Positions 16,524 through 25,380 are shown, counted from the stretch's first letter. The stretch: DNA of 64,000 bases from an uncultured Flavobacteriaceae bacterium (GCA_947502635.1 CANNAN010000002.1:1-64000); one strand, 5' to 3'. Notes: generated by a model not told the origin, from the letters alone. Translations and numbers: made by a program.

Positions 16524-16638
16524 GTTTAGGGATGTGTTAAAATTATTGGTAATGTTTTGTTTAATGTGGTCGAACTAAGGTTACAAGCTGTGCCTTGTCA
16601 TTTATGTTATTTCATTCCAATTTCATAAAAGATTCCCA

Positions 16639-17060
16639 TCAACAGTGAAGACCTTCTTCACTAATCTGATATGTTTCATGGCGTTTTGTGAGCCTAGAAC
16701 CTATATGATATTATTTAGTTTAGCATATTCACTAGATTCTAATAATAAATCATTAAGTTTTAACTTCAAACTTTCTGGGGCTAATCGCAATCATACTTAA
16801 ATCGTATGTATAACTACTCTTGGTAGCAATCCATTGGAAAGACTGAAATTTTTCTTTACCGAATGTGGTAATACGTGAGCAGCCTCAAGCAATTCTGGGA
16901 TCTTACAACCTGTTACGATACATGTTTTTATAGAGCTTTAGAAGTTTTAGACGAAATCTTGGTTGATCTCTTCTTACTTTAATCTGTGCTACAGCATTAT
17001 TTATCAATTCATCTGGAAGATCTGGCTGATTCAATTCCTCAAAATCAAGCTTCCTTTAAT
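16639..17060 (-). pseudogene. HNH endonuclease relic
   Basis: No intact frame exists, but the minus strand in shifting frames reads QIKVRRDQPRFRLKLLKLY, then CIVTGCKIPELLEAAHVLPH (the zinc/HNH core, C-x4-C...AAH), then SNGLLPRVVIHT and PESLKLKLNDLLLESSEYAK. This is the C-terminal part of a defence-type HNH nuclease (the family reads TGC..PELLEAAHI.PY...NGLLLRADIHTLFDLGLI). At least two frameshifts and several stops separate the pieces, and the N-terminal part is missing. Probably a decayed restriction gene. Nothing else was found in the gene-free stretch 16524-17105. Confidence 0.75.
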
Positions 17061-17105
17061 CGATTTGAATAATGCGAATACTTATAGCATTATTGTAAAA
17101 CGTTT

Positions 17106-17714
17106 TTACTCAATTTTTAATTTCAAGGAATCAAAAGAATCTGATTTAATTCCAATAAGGCCATATTTAGTCTCACCTTTTTTAATCAATGTTCCATTGA
17201 TGTTGTATTCTAACATTTCAGTTTGAAACTTTTTATTCGCAGAACCAGCAGCTATGATATTTCCAACTGTTAATCCTGGACCAACGATAAGACCAATTGG
17301 TGTTGAACTAGTTTGTTGTCCATTAGAACCTGTAGTGTATAAATTCATTGGTGTTAGCAATAAATACCATAAATAAGAAGCTGGACTTTGCTTTAATGTT
17401 TTAAAAACGTTATTATTTTCCATAATAAAAATTTCTGTTCCATTTCCATACGTCAATTTAGTATCTCTTCCAAACATTAAATCATTATCAGAACTATTAG
17501 TGATTTTAATGGCTACTAATTTGATACCTTTTTTTAATTCTTTCTTGGCATATTTTTTATCCAACAAATCATATTTATATTCAAGTTTAACGTTTTCAGT
17601 TTCGTTAGTTGATACATAATTAATTGATTTTGGTTCAATCAGATTGTAACCTGAAGCACAATTTGCTAAAGTCAGTACTGCTAAAAATAAAAAGGTAATT
17701 TTAATAATTCTCAT
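17106..17714 (-). CDS. hypothetical lipoprotein, 202 aa
   Basis: The signal peptide ends in AVLTLANC followed by ASGYN, so the product is a lipoprotein without the acidic surface-export signal and may stay in the periplasm. The middle part (about 60-100) has beta-strand character (LVAIKITNSSDNDLMFGRDT) and a Gly/Ile-rich hydrophobic stretch near residue 140 (PIGLIVGPGLTVGNIIAAG) could form a membrane hairpin. The end (KKGETKYGLIGIKSDSFDSL) again looks like beta strands. I know of similar unnamed lipoproteins in Flavobacteriaceae but no function. Confidence 0.7.
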   Translation of the reverse strand: MRIIKITFLFLAVLTLANCASGYNLIEPKSINYVSTNETENVKLEYKYDLLDKKYAKKELKKGIKLVAIKITNSSDNDLMFGRDTKLTYGNGTEIFIMENNNVFKTLKQSPASYLWYLLLTPMNLYTTGSNGQQTSSTPIGLIVGPGLTVGNIIAAGSANKKFQTEMLEYNINGTLIKKGETKYGLIGIKSDSFDSLKLKIE

Positions 17715-18088
17715 TAGTCTAATTTAATGGTTAATATTTTACTCAAAAAAATCTTAAATTTTTCTGTTAACTATTTTATTTTGAAGGTATATGTTGTTTT
17801 AAGCGCGTACTAAATTTAAAACTTAGTTATATTTTTATTGGTCAATAAATTGGGTCTCATCAAATTTTAATGTCTTATTGAAATTCACAATTCCTTCTTG
17901 GAAACTCAAATATACTGTCTTTTTTCTTTACTTGCTCTTACAAAATGACATCAGCGGGGCTAAAGACTATTTTATTGTGCGTAGAGGAAGAGTCTTTGAA
18001 GCTTGAAGGCATACTTCTCAGGATAATCTAACTCTTTTTAAGGCATCACTCAAATAAAATGGGTTGAGTTCATATATCCAAATGGTTA
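17715..18088. other. gene-free stretch
   Basis: No frame, repeat or RNA signature could be recognised here. It lies between an intact lipoprotein gene and a run of gene relics and is probably decayed accessory DNA. Confidence 0.5.
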
Positions 18089-18411
18089 TAAAAAATACTT
18101 GAAGAATTAGATTATAATGAACAAGGTCACATTACAAAAATAATTGACTACGGAAAAGGTTATAATATTTGTTAGGCGGAAGCTATAGAAATTGTAAAAA
18201 AAATAACAAAAAATAATATTGAAAAATATGAAGTAACTGGTTTTAATCTATCTCGCGTCGATTTAAATGAATTACCAAATGAAAACCAGAATGGGCAATT
18301 TCAATAGTTGGCAATGAAGAATACGGACTAAAAGATACCAAAGTGTATTGGATAGATGGCGTAACAGGTAAGTTTTTAAGAACAACTAAAATAATAACAA
18401 CTTTCGACTAA
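18089..18411 (+). pseudogene. PepSY-like protein relic
   Basis: One frame reads LEELDYNEQGHITKIIDYG, meets a TAG, continues AEAIEIVKKITKNNIEKYEV, and after a one-base loss near 18290 resumes as WAISIVGNEEYGLKDTKVYW followed by IDGVTGKFLRTTKI. The pattern (A.EAI.IV.K, then W.V.I, then YW.DG.TGK) is that of a PepSY-type domain. The gene has no start, one internal stop and one frameshift. Confidence 0.6.
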
Positions 18412-18456
18412 ATACCAGTTGTCATCAAAGATGTGTATAGTTTATGTACCATTAAT

Positions 18457-18766
18457 TTATTTTTGACTAGTTGCTTTTCCTTTAATCTTTGCTGGAGGTA
18501 TTTTTGGAAGCTTACTTAAAACTCTAATAGCTTCTTCTTCAAATTTTAATTGTTTCAAGGTATAGTTTTGACTCTTCAATATTCCACTCATTGATGTATG
18601 ACATTCCCCATTCATTTACAATCAGAGAATCTTGATAAAATTCAAATTCATTCAGCCCATTTATGACACTCCAATTTCCAATTAATTTGTCTTTTTTTTT
18701 GTTAGAAGAAGAACAGGATTGTAAAATCAAAACTAAAATTATTATTCTATAAATGGTTTTTATCAA
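18457..18766 (-). pseudogene. broken lipoprotein gene with a TonB-like tail out of frame
   Basis: The frame from 18766 encodes a lipoprotein signal (IIILVLILQSC followed by SSSN) and a short lipocalin-like start (LIGNWSVINGLNEFEFYQDS), ending at a TGA at 18539. Its start codon is TTG followed by ATA, whereas a duplicate of the same 5' end at 25624 has ATG there, so the original start was probably lost. Directly after the TGA the next frame reads FEEEAIRVLSKLPKIPPAKI and stops at 18457, resembling the end of a TonB C-terminal domain. This is best explained as two gene ends joined by recombination. Confidence 0.55.
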
Positions 18767-18770
18767 TGTT
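18704..18770. repeat. 67-bp near-identical repeat, copy 1 (copy 2 at 25565-25631)
   Basis: This covers the 5' end of the broken lipoprotein gene. It differs from the copy 6.9 kb away at only two positions, one of them the start codon base. The identity stops abruptly at both ends. Confidence 0.9.
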
Positions 18771-18809
18771 CGTAAAGGGACATGGTTTACACAAGTTAAA
18801 GATTAAGGT

Positions 18810-19140
18810 TTACACTAAATTAATTTCTAACCTTGTGGATTGTTGTTTATTTCTAAGATGTTTTTCATCAAAGAACCCTAAAAATACATTTCTAAAAAAT
18901 ACTTTCCAAATGCCATTACCAATATCTTCAATAGCGACATGTTTTCCTTTTAAAGCTGCCGATACATATACCCAATAATAAGACTTCCATCTTACAGCAC
19001 CACTTTTAGTTACTTTTAGGATTTTGTATTTAGAATCATACTCAAAATTCGGTATTTTTCAAGGAATGTTCTGTTGGAAAAGTCATGAGTATTAGCAAGA
19101 ATTTTCCAAGTAAGCACTTCCCGAGCAATCAATTTTATAC
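18810..19140 (-). pseudogene. IS481-type transposase C-terminal relic
   Basis: The minus strand reads KYKILKVTKSGAVRWKSYYW, then VYVSAALKGKHVAIEDIGNG, then IWKVFFRNVFLGFFDEKHLR, which is the segment after the DDE integrase core of IS481-family transposases (the family pattern is V...G.I......V.VS.AL.G..V.LEE...G.W.V.F....LG..D). A one-base deletion near 19052 separates it from an upstream piece reading KILANTHDFSNRTFLEKY. No terminal inverted repeats or catalytic core remain. Confidence 0.7.
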
Positions 19141-19157
19141 GCTATTATCCAATGTTT

Positions 19158-19382
19158 TTAATCAAAACCTTCACTAAAAAAATCTTCAAGAGTCATATCG
19201 AAAGCTCTGGCAATCTTTACCAGACTTGTATATTGTAAATCAGTCCCAGTTTCATATCTACCATATTGAGCTCTATGAATTCCGTTGTCGAATGCAAAGT
19301 TTTCATAGCTGCTATACCCTTTTTTAATCCTCAAAGACTTTATTCGCTTAGCTAGCTTCTTAATTTCTGTTGGTTTATCCAT
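19158..19382 (-). CDS. XRE-family HTH regulator, 74 aa
   Basis: Single Cro/C1-type domain: LAKRIKSLRIKKGYSSYENF forms the first helices and GIHRAQYGRYETG covers the turn and recognition helix. It is a stand-alone domain of repressor or controller size. It diverges from the 64-aa gene at 19479 across a 96-bp gap that contains a perfect 16-bp palindrome, suggesting autoregulation and control of that gene. It may be a survivor of the decayed defence genes to its right in transcription order. Confidence 0.85.
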   Translation of the reverse strand: MDKPTEIKKLAKRIKSLRIKKGYSSYENFAFDNGIHRAQYGRYETGTDLQYTSLVKIARAFDMTLEDFFSEGFD

Positions 19383-19416
19383 TGGGTAAAGAAATTAAGT
19401 TCACTATTAATAAGTT

Positions 19417-19458
19417 ACTACTAATTAGTAGTTATTTGAAAAAAATTTACTACATTTG
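19417..19458 (+). promoter_or_regulatory. 16-bp palindrome and -7 box between divergent genes
   Basis: ACTACTAATTAGTAGT (19417-19432) is a perfect palindrome lying 35 bp upstream of the HTH gene start. TACATTTG at 19451-19458 matches the Bacteroidota -7 box TAnnTTTG and is 20 bp before the ATG at 19479; a further ACTAC half-site overlaps it. No good TTTG -33 box is seen, which fits a regulated promoter. Confidence 0.55.
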
Positions 19459-19478
19459 ATTATGTTATTTATAATAGA

Positions 19479-19673
19479 ATGTTGAATAAAGAAAAACAAG
19501 AATGCTTGTCCAAATTAATTGATAGTAGCTGTATTTCTTCAGATGAATTGGTCGAATGTTTGGACATGGGAATTGAAATGCTATTTTTTATAGAGGAAGA
19601 TACTTTTGATAGAAAAGATGTACAGAATGTTGTTTTCGCAATAAGAAGAGTTATCAATGCCTTAAGAAAATAA
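19479..19673 (+). CDS. small acidic hypothetical protein, 64 aa
   Basis: Unrecognised; mostly helical in appearance, with an acidic middle (ECLDMGIEMLFFIEEDTFDR) and a basic amphipathic end (NVVFAIRRVINALRK). It is preceded by a good -7 box and a palindrome shared with the divergent HTH gene, which argues that it is a real gene and regulated by that HTH protein. The size and pairing recall toxin-antitoxin or control modules, but no toxin signature is present. Confidence 0.6.
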   Translation: MLNKEKQECLSKLIDSSCISSDELVECLDMGIEMLFFIEEDTFDRKDVQNVVFAIRRVINALRK

Positions 19674-19681
19674 AAGGAGGG

Positions 19682-19935
19682 CTAAGTTATTATAAGCCTT
19701 ACCCAACGTTTTTTATTCCATTTTTCGTCAGTTGGTTCAACAATAATTGCCATGAAATTAAATCTCTTACTCTCAATTCCAACACCTTTTAAGTCATCAA
19801 TATGCAAGTCAAAATCAAATGCTAGTGGGAACTTTGATGAGTTAATATCCTTAGATTTTAAAACTAGACGGTTTTCAGTTTGGTTTACAATTCGGTTGAC
19901 CTTTATTCCGTGATATTTTAAAGTTTGTCTTATTT
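19682..19935 (-). pseudogene. 5'-truncated hypothetical gene
   Basis: An open frame without a usable start reads QTLKYHGIKVNRIVNQTENR, continues LVLKSKDINSSKFPLAFDFD and ends KWNKKRWVRLIIT at 19682. It overlaps the end of the membrane-protein gene at 19930 in another frame. No family was recognised. It looks like the 3' end of a gene cut by a rearrangement. Confidence 0.4.
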
Positions 19936-20325
19936 TTCTTTATTAATTAAATCCTCAATTTTGTAAAATAGTATTGAATTAAACAAAATGAAAATGATAG
20001 CAGTCCAGAATCCATAATTCATAGATAACCAAGTTGATGCTCCAAAACTATGAGCAATTAAAACGAATAGTAAAAAAATACGAGAATATTTTTTGGGGAT
20101 ATAATAACCTAATATTCCAATTAAAATTAACCAAATTCCACAAATAAAAAATATTCCAGAAACGTGATTTTTCATCATAAAATTCCCGATTGGATTTCCT
20201 TCATTCGCCATATTCAGATTTCCATTCCAATATTCCTCCGATTGCCCTTTAATTGTGATTATTGTGTCAAATAAACTCGCCCAAAGAGCAGGAATTAAAG
20301 CAAGTAGTTTTTTTCTTTTATTCAT
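19930..20325 (-). CDS. small integral membrane protein, 131 aa
   Basis: Three to four predicted membrane helices (about 8-25, 50-74, 80-100, 103-122) with a short extramembrane loop near residue 30-48 (SEEYWNGNLNMANEGNPIGN). The loop motif, with Asn/Glu/Gly and a preceding DT in a helix, is reminiscent of small bacterial membrane proteins of unknown function; I cannot name the family. It stands alone, bounded upstream by a junction-like sequence at 20341-20391. Confidence 0.6.
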   Translation of the reverse strand: MNKRKKLLALIPALWASLFDTIITIKGQSEEYWNGNLNMANEGNPIGNFMMKNHVSGIFFICGIWLILIGILGYYIPKKYSRIFLLFVLIAHSFGASTWLSMNYGFWTAIIFILFNSILFYKIEDLINKEK

Positions 20326-20340
20326 TTAATTTTTTTAGTT

Positions 20341-20391
20341 TGTGAGGGCGTTCCGCAATGAATAGTAACGTCTCTTGTATGGGCGTTAGCT
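20341..20391. repeat. junction-like sequence (partial)
   Basis: Contains GCGTTCCGCAATGAA, then AACGTC, then GTATGGGCGTTAGC. The final GTTAGC and the TAACG element resemble the ends of the larger junctions at 25634 and 26727, but the interior is missing, so this is at best a remnant. Confidence 0.3.
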
Positions 20392-20440
20392 TCCCAGAGG
20401 GAGTATATGTATTATACAAATTGTTGTAAGCAGTTTTCTT

Positions 20441-21175
20441 TTACCACCCTCCAATTTTTCTACGTTCTATTTGCTGTTCCTCTGTGGCTTCTGGGGTATC
20501 TATATTACTTGGGTATAATGGTTTTGGAAATCCTAGCTTTTTTCTACGCTCAAAGTCTTGTTCTCTGTAAGGATCAAAGGCCGTACCTGGTGGCAATGGT
20601 CTGTTTTTATCCATATACCATACATAAAAACTCCAATCTTTATAAGGTTCTCTACCGTAAAAAGTGTACAATAATGTGAACTTTCTTGGGCTAAACGTAT
20701 TTACAAATTTTAAATACTCGCTATCTACATAACCATCTATATTACCCGTTACGGCAATAACCGCATGTAAATCTTTAAACTTACCTTTTAAAGGTTTACG
20801 AAAATAACTATCGGGGTAGGTGACCGTGCCAAGCAAACGGTTTAACTCAAATATTTTATAGTTTTTTTTGGCATATAAACTATAAATTACCCAAAATAAA
20901 CCACCAAGTAATAAAGGGCTTATATAATATATATATTCATATTGCTTATCCTTTACAGCTAAAAAAATGATGAACGAACTAAAAACTATAGCACCTATTC
21001 CCCAATATATTTCTGATTTTAATAAAAAAGCGAATGATCTAAAAAAAATCTTATCATCTGCACGTTTTAATGATCCTTCGCTTTTTTCACTAGCGATGAA
21101 TTCCTTGTCATATACAGTAGGGTATTCTAATATTCTGTGTGGTTGTTTCATCTGTTTAAATTTATTTTTTTTCAT
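20441..21175 (-). CDS. two-helix membrane protein, candidate effector immunity protein
   Basis: Two membrane helices at about 55-73 and 83-100 split a soluble N-terminus from a C-terminal domain (about 105-225) with segments such as HAVIAVTGNIDGYVDSEYLK and WSFYVWYMDKNRPLPPGTAF. No family was recognised. It follows the large effector gene by 71 bp on the same strand. Immunity proteins to pore-forming VasX-type effectors are membrane proteins encoded next to them, so this is the natural candidate for protecting the producer; that is inference from position and topology. Confidence 0.6.
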   Translation of the reverse strand: MKKNKFKQMKQPHRILEYPTVYDKEFIASEKSEGSLKRADDKIFFRSFAFLLKSEIYWGIGAIVFSSFIIFLAVKDKQYEYIYYISPLLLGGLFWVIYSLYAKKNYKIFELNRLLGTVTYPDSYFRKPLKGKFKDLHAVIAVTGNIDGYVDSEYLKFVNTFSPRKFTLLYTFYGREPYKDWSFYVWYMDKNRPLPPGTAFDPYREQDFERRKKLGFPKPLYPSNIDTPEATEEQQIERRKIGGW

Positions 21176-21246
21176 CGGTCAGATGTAATTTGCTATTAAA
21201 GATATCTGAGGATATTCCAACTTAGTTATTATGGCTCATTTCATGA

Positions 21247-24200
21247 TTATTTAATGCGATAGGATTGTAATTTAGTAATGTTTTTTTCTGAAATAATTTT
21301 AGGCTTTTGTAGAGCTTCTTCTTCTGGCATATCTATGGGTTTTACATTGGTAACACCTACCTTTTGTTCGTATCTATGTGCAGAAAATATACTAGTCATT
21401 AACTTCGTATTGTTATTCGTTTTATTGTGCGTTTGTGCATGCCCAAAAATATAACGCGGTACTGTATTAAAGTTGGTTGGGGTATATTGTCCATCGTCTA
21501 CCTTAATTCTACATATAAAAAGGACTTCGCCTTTGGGATATTCTTGAAAATTAAAAGTAAAACTGTTAGGTAGCCCAAAACGTACTTCGCAATTGGGTAT
21601 TAATTCATCGACATCAAATCTATTTTTAGGTTCACCTTCCATATACATAAAAGTTGTTATGGCTATACGCCCGTTTGGTCGTAATGAGGCTTTTGTATTG
21701 ATGCCGTAAGGGTAATACCATGCTTGTATATCTAACTGGTTCAAATCATTAATTTTTTGTGCAGAATATATAGCAGCCTTAAAACGGTGGGTAATGGCGT
21801 TGTGTTTATCAAATTCTTTTCTGTAATTTACATATTCATGAGGTCGTGGTTCTACAATAGTGATACTCGGTACTAAAATATCTAAAAGCGCGGTATAGGC
21901 TTTTTCAAAATTAGTATAGGTTTTAAATTCGTCAGACTGTACCGTATCAAACCAAGGATCGTTTATGGTTTTAGCAGGGTTAGCAACTAAACGTGCTATA
22001 TATTCTTGCGAAGTTTCATTAGGGTTAGGTATTAAGGCAAAATCACTTAAGGGATAGTTTTTAAAATAGGCTTCTAGGGCAGAATCTTTAAAATATTTGG
22101 CTGCTAGGTAATAGCAACCTATTAAAGCACCACCTAACAAGGCCGCAGGCCAAAACCCTAATGCAAATACGGCAGCAGAACCACTTACTAACATAGCGAC
22201 ATCAGCTGCTAAAAACGTAGCCCCAATACCTGCAGCCATGGCGTACATAGTAGCTGCATCATTATCTCTAACAGAAAAACTTAAATAACTATCTCTAGAA
22301 GCTGTAAATACCGTAATGGCAGAGCTGGCTATTTTCAATCTTGCAATATTTCTGCTGAATCTTTCAATCCTATTCAATAAAACATCCTTTTCTAGGCCTT
22401 TATTAATTAAATACTTATCATAGAGTTTTAATTCTCTAACCAGAGTTCCTGTTGCGGCACCAAGTTTAATACTAGCAGCTCCTAACTTTATTGTATTTTT
22501 AATATTTATTTCCTCTGAAAAATTTTTCACGGCTTTTCCCCATACATAGGCTTCTATCATGAGTACAACTCCAGCAAACGCATTAGATTTGAGTAATTTT
22601 TCTACTTCGTTTTTAAAACGTTTAGGTAAATTAGATTTTAAGTTAACCTCTAGTTTTCCGTTTTTAATTAACTGGTCAGCATTTTGCTTGGTTATTTTTT
22701 CATACTCTAAATGCCAGTGCTCTTTATATTGCTTTAATGTAGCTGGTTTTCCATTTATTTCGTACTTTAATTTTCTGCCATTTATTTCGGTTTCAAAATT
22801 TTCTAAGGCTTTAAATTTAAAGGTAGCTTCTCTTGTTTTTTTATCTCTAAAATAACTAACCTTAGATGTTATAGGCATTTGTTTTTGCTTTAAGGCAACA
22901 AAAGCACCTACATAGGTTTCGTGGTTAGCATAGGCTTTAAATATTTTTTCAATTTGCTTAATTGTTTTTTTAGTTAAGCTAAGTACATTAAAGTCCTTAA
23001 TATCTAACGGTGTATCTAGTATTTTAGTGCTGTTTTTAAAGTGTTCAGGATCCGAGTTGTATAGTGTTTCATTAATTTTTTTGTACCAACTGTCGTTTAC
23101 CAATTGATATTCACTTTTTAAATCTAAATGCCTGTCGTACATATTAGGGTATTGCCCCAAAGCAATAAAATGTTCAGCTACTAAACCTTTAGCATCTTCT
23201 ACATCATCGGCTATACCACTAAAATAATAGTCTAGAGCGTTTTGATAATAATCAGATTTTATAAAGTTGCCTAAATCATCTCTATAACTATTAATTACTT
23301 TTCTTTGTGCTAATCGCTCTTGTTTTCCTAATATTTTTTCTAGCTTTTCTTTATTTGTGCCACCATGCCCAAAAAATGCTTGTAACAATCCTGCGCTATA
23401 TAAATTGGCTACAAAACCAACATTTTTTTCGCCATACTTGTCGGTATTTTCATGGTTATTGTACACAAAATCATAGGATAATTGCGCTAACCTAAATAGA
23501 TATTGTATTTGTTTTGTTGTTTTAGAATCACTTACTGGCACTTTTTCTCCTTTCATCAATAAGGAAAAGATTTCCTCTGATGATTTGCCAGTTTGTAAAC
23601 TAGTCATTATGGCTTGTAATCGCGTAACTTCTCTATCTAAACCTAAACAAATTTCGTCTGCGACTGCTGTAGGGTCATTAAAAGAAATAAACATATCTTC
23701 TAATATGACATTTTCACCTTTCTCATCTTGTTCCCTTTCGGTAATAAAAATATCGTTTAAATTGTCTTGTAAAATATTAGCGCTAGGGTGCCTGTTAGGA
23801 AACGTTGCTTTTACTTGGTTAAATGGTAATACATCTGCGGTTTCTTCTGCTTTATGATTTTTTGGAAAACCATTACAGTCAATAATCATCATTAAGGCTT
23901 TCTTTTTATCCTCGTTCGCATTAACTTCGTTAAAGTATTTTCTAGACCATTGTATAGGAGAAAAAGCAACTCTAAGTTTTTTACCTTTTTCTACAATTTT
24001 ATAACTTATTTTTTCGCTTTGTTGTTTCCTAACATCTAAATACTCTCCCGTTTCTTTATCTTTAGAGTACTCCCATAGAATATGAGATAACATACCGTAT
24101 TGATCTACGGCAAGTTCGTAATACTCATTAGGATCTTTATCATTTATTAGATAAATATAACCCGTTGTTAATGCTGTACGTGTTATATTAAAGTTTTTTA

Positions 24201-24269
24201 ATCTAGGTATGCCGTATTCGTCAAATTTTTCTTCTTTAATAATAACTTCATCTAATTCTATGGTTTGTT
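21247..24269 (-). CDS. VasX-like T6SS effector, main part (-1 frame from the heptamer)
   Basis: The frame is open from 24267 and first meets ATG at 24093. The 58 codons before that ATG encode family-like sequence (ALTTGYIYLINDKDPNEYYE), the GYIY..N....WYE element of toxin VasX N-terminal regions, so translation should begin further upstream, in the 107-aa frame. Behind the N-terminal region lies a long helical part, then a very hydrophobic segment at about 610-668 from the ATG (AATMYAMAAGIGATFLAADV, ALLGGALIGCYYLAAKYF) suggesting membrane insertion and pore formation as in colicins, and a C-terminal beta-rich domain (PNSFTFNFQEYPKGEVLFI). With the upstream frame the fusion would be 1111 aa. 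Alternatives are a pseudogene or a homopolymer sequencing error. Confidence 0.7.
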
Positions 24270-24581
24270 TTTTTCTTTTGTATTTCTATCGTAAACAATA
24301 ACATCTCCTGTTTCTCTATTTAATAAAAGTATTTCTGAATCTTCTTCTCTCGCTATTACTGCTTTATCAACTTCTATATCTGTTTCGTCTTGTACTGGCG
24401 TAGCTTTATCTAGTAAGCCATATCTAAAAAAGTGCAAGCGAATACCTTCGCTTTCAATGGTTATCTTAGGTGATTCTGGACAAATTACCCCTTCTTGGTT
24501 ACAGGTAAATGAATATTCGGCAGTTTTTAAGTCCTTTTCGTATGATTTTCTTTGTAACGCTTCAAGTGTTGGGTTTCCCAT
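24258..24581 (-). CDS. N-terminal frame of the VasX-like effector, 107 aa
   Basis: Starts 13 bp after the PAAR gene. It contains MGNPTLEALQRKSYEK, a Cys-containing strand (CNQEGVICPESPKITIE) and the short motif RLHFFRYGLLDK. This reads like the first quarter of a VasX-type N-terminal region rather than a free-standing protein, and the missing remainder (GYIYLIN...) lies directly downstream in the -1 frame. It ends KEKNKP then TAG, two codons after the slippery heptamer. If translated alone it could be an adaptor or a regulatory by-product. Confidence 0.65.
   Translation of the reverse strand: MGNPTLEALQRKSYEKDLKTAEYSFTCNQEGVICPESPKITIESEGIRLHFFRYGLLDKATPVQDETDIEVDKAVIAREEDSEILLLNRETGDVIVYDRNTKEKNKP
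24267..24273 (-). promoter_or_regulatory. slippery heptamer A AAA AAC, candidate -1 frameshift site
   Basis: In the zero frame the codons are GAA AAA AAC AAA CCA TAG. The heptamer A AAA AAC is in register for tandem -1 slippage and hands the ribosome to CAA ACC ATA, which opens the 1006-codon effector frame. Adding one A to the seven-base run has the same effect. No Shine-Dalgarno-like stimulator lies 10-14 bases upstream and no strong hairpin follows. Confidence 0.5.
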
Positions 24582-24594
24582 TGCTTAATTTTAT

Positions 24595-25320
24595 TTATGC
24601 TGTAGTTTCTTGGCTTGGTTCATTATTATCTTCTTCTATTTCCCAAACAACTTCAACCATTTTGTCTTGTACAGTTCCAGTTACTTCTTCTACAAAGGTG
24701 TCCACAATCTCTTCAATATCTTCCTCATTCATTTCTTTTTTATGACGAGACAAGGTAAGTGTAACACTTTCTCCTTCTGCAAAGTTTACTGTAGATGCTC
24801 TAAGTGTTATTAGCCTTAGTATTTTAGATCTCTTAACTATTTTATCTTCCTTAATCCATTTTAATCCATAAACACGTTTGTCACTTTCGGTACTTTCTGC
24901 CATTTGGCGTATTTTTTCTTGATTCTCAATAGCCTCTTTTGCATTGCCTAATACTCTGTTTGTAAATGTGATTTTAGGAAAAGGTATTTTTTTAATTGGC
25001 ATAATAGCAGTTGGAGGTTCAGGTGTTTTACTGCCTATAATAATATTAGATGAACCAGAAACGATAATACCGCCATGTGCTGACATATCTCCAACACAGG
25101 TAATTGGTTTTCCATTGATTAATACTGTAGGGTTTCCTTGAATAATGGTGTCTGGTGGTCCGACACAAGTACACATACTCCCTATGGTTGCTACTGGTTT
25201 ACTGTTAAATAAAACATTCGATTCTCCTTGGGTTATTGGTCCTCCTACATGCGGTGTTGTTCCACTACACATTGGGCATGTATGGTTACTTCCTACTGTT
25301 GCTGCTGGTTTTCCTGCCAT
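24595..25320 (-). CDS. PAAR-domain spike-tip protein with C-terminal extension
   Basis: Residues 1-96 form a PAAR domain: repeated GKPAATVGS, SKPVATIGS, GKPITCVGD turns with Cys/His zinc ligands (HTCPMC, CTC, SAHGG), which caps the VgrG spike of type VI secretion or related contractile machines. Residues 97-241 are a charged extension with a conserved-looking MPIKKIPFPKITFTNRVLG linker and an acidic end. PAAR proteins recruit effectors encoded beside them, here the VasX-like gene 13 bp downstream. No other T6SS structural gene is in the window, so this is an orphan effector cassette. Confidence 0.85.
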   Translation of the reverse strand: MAGKPAATVGSNHTCPMCSGTTPHVGGPITQGESNVLFNSKPVATIGSMCTCVGPPDTIIQGNPTVLINGKPITCVGDMSAHGGIIVSGSSNIIIGSKTPEPPTAIMPIKKIPFPKITFTNRVLGNAKEAIENQEKIRQMAESTESDKRVYGLKWIKEDKIVKRSKILRLITLRASTVNFAEGESVTLTLSRHKKEMNEEDIEEIVDTFVEEVTGTVQDKMVEVVWEIEEDNNEPSQETTA

Positions 25321-25380
25321 AATTCTTTTTTAATTTACGTTATGTCTTGCCGTTTCAGTGAGCAATTGCTTGGAACAATT

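Noticed and set aside
18766-18978. Plus-strand open frame of 70 codons
   Set aside because: It lies antisense to the IS481 transposase relic and its codons mirror that relic; not a gene.
24093-24257. The large effector gene starting at its first ATG (24093) as an independent gene
   Set aside because: The 58 codons upstream encode family-like sequence (GYIYLINDK) and the ATG lies inside the conserved region, so translation from there would lose part of the domain.
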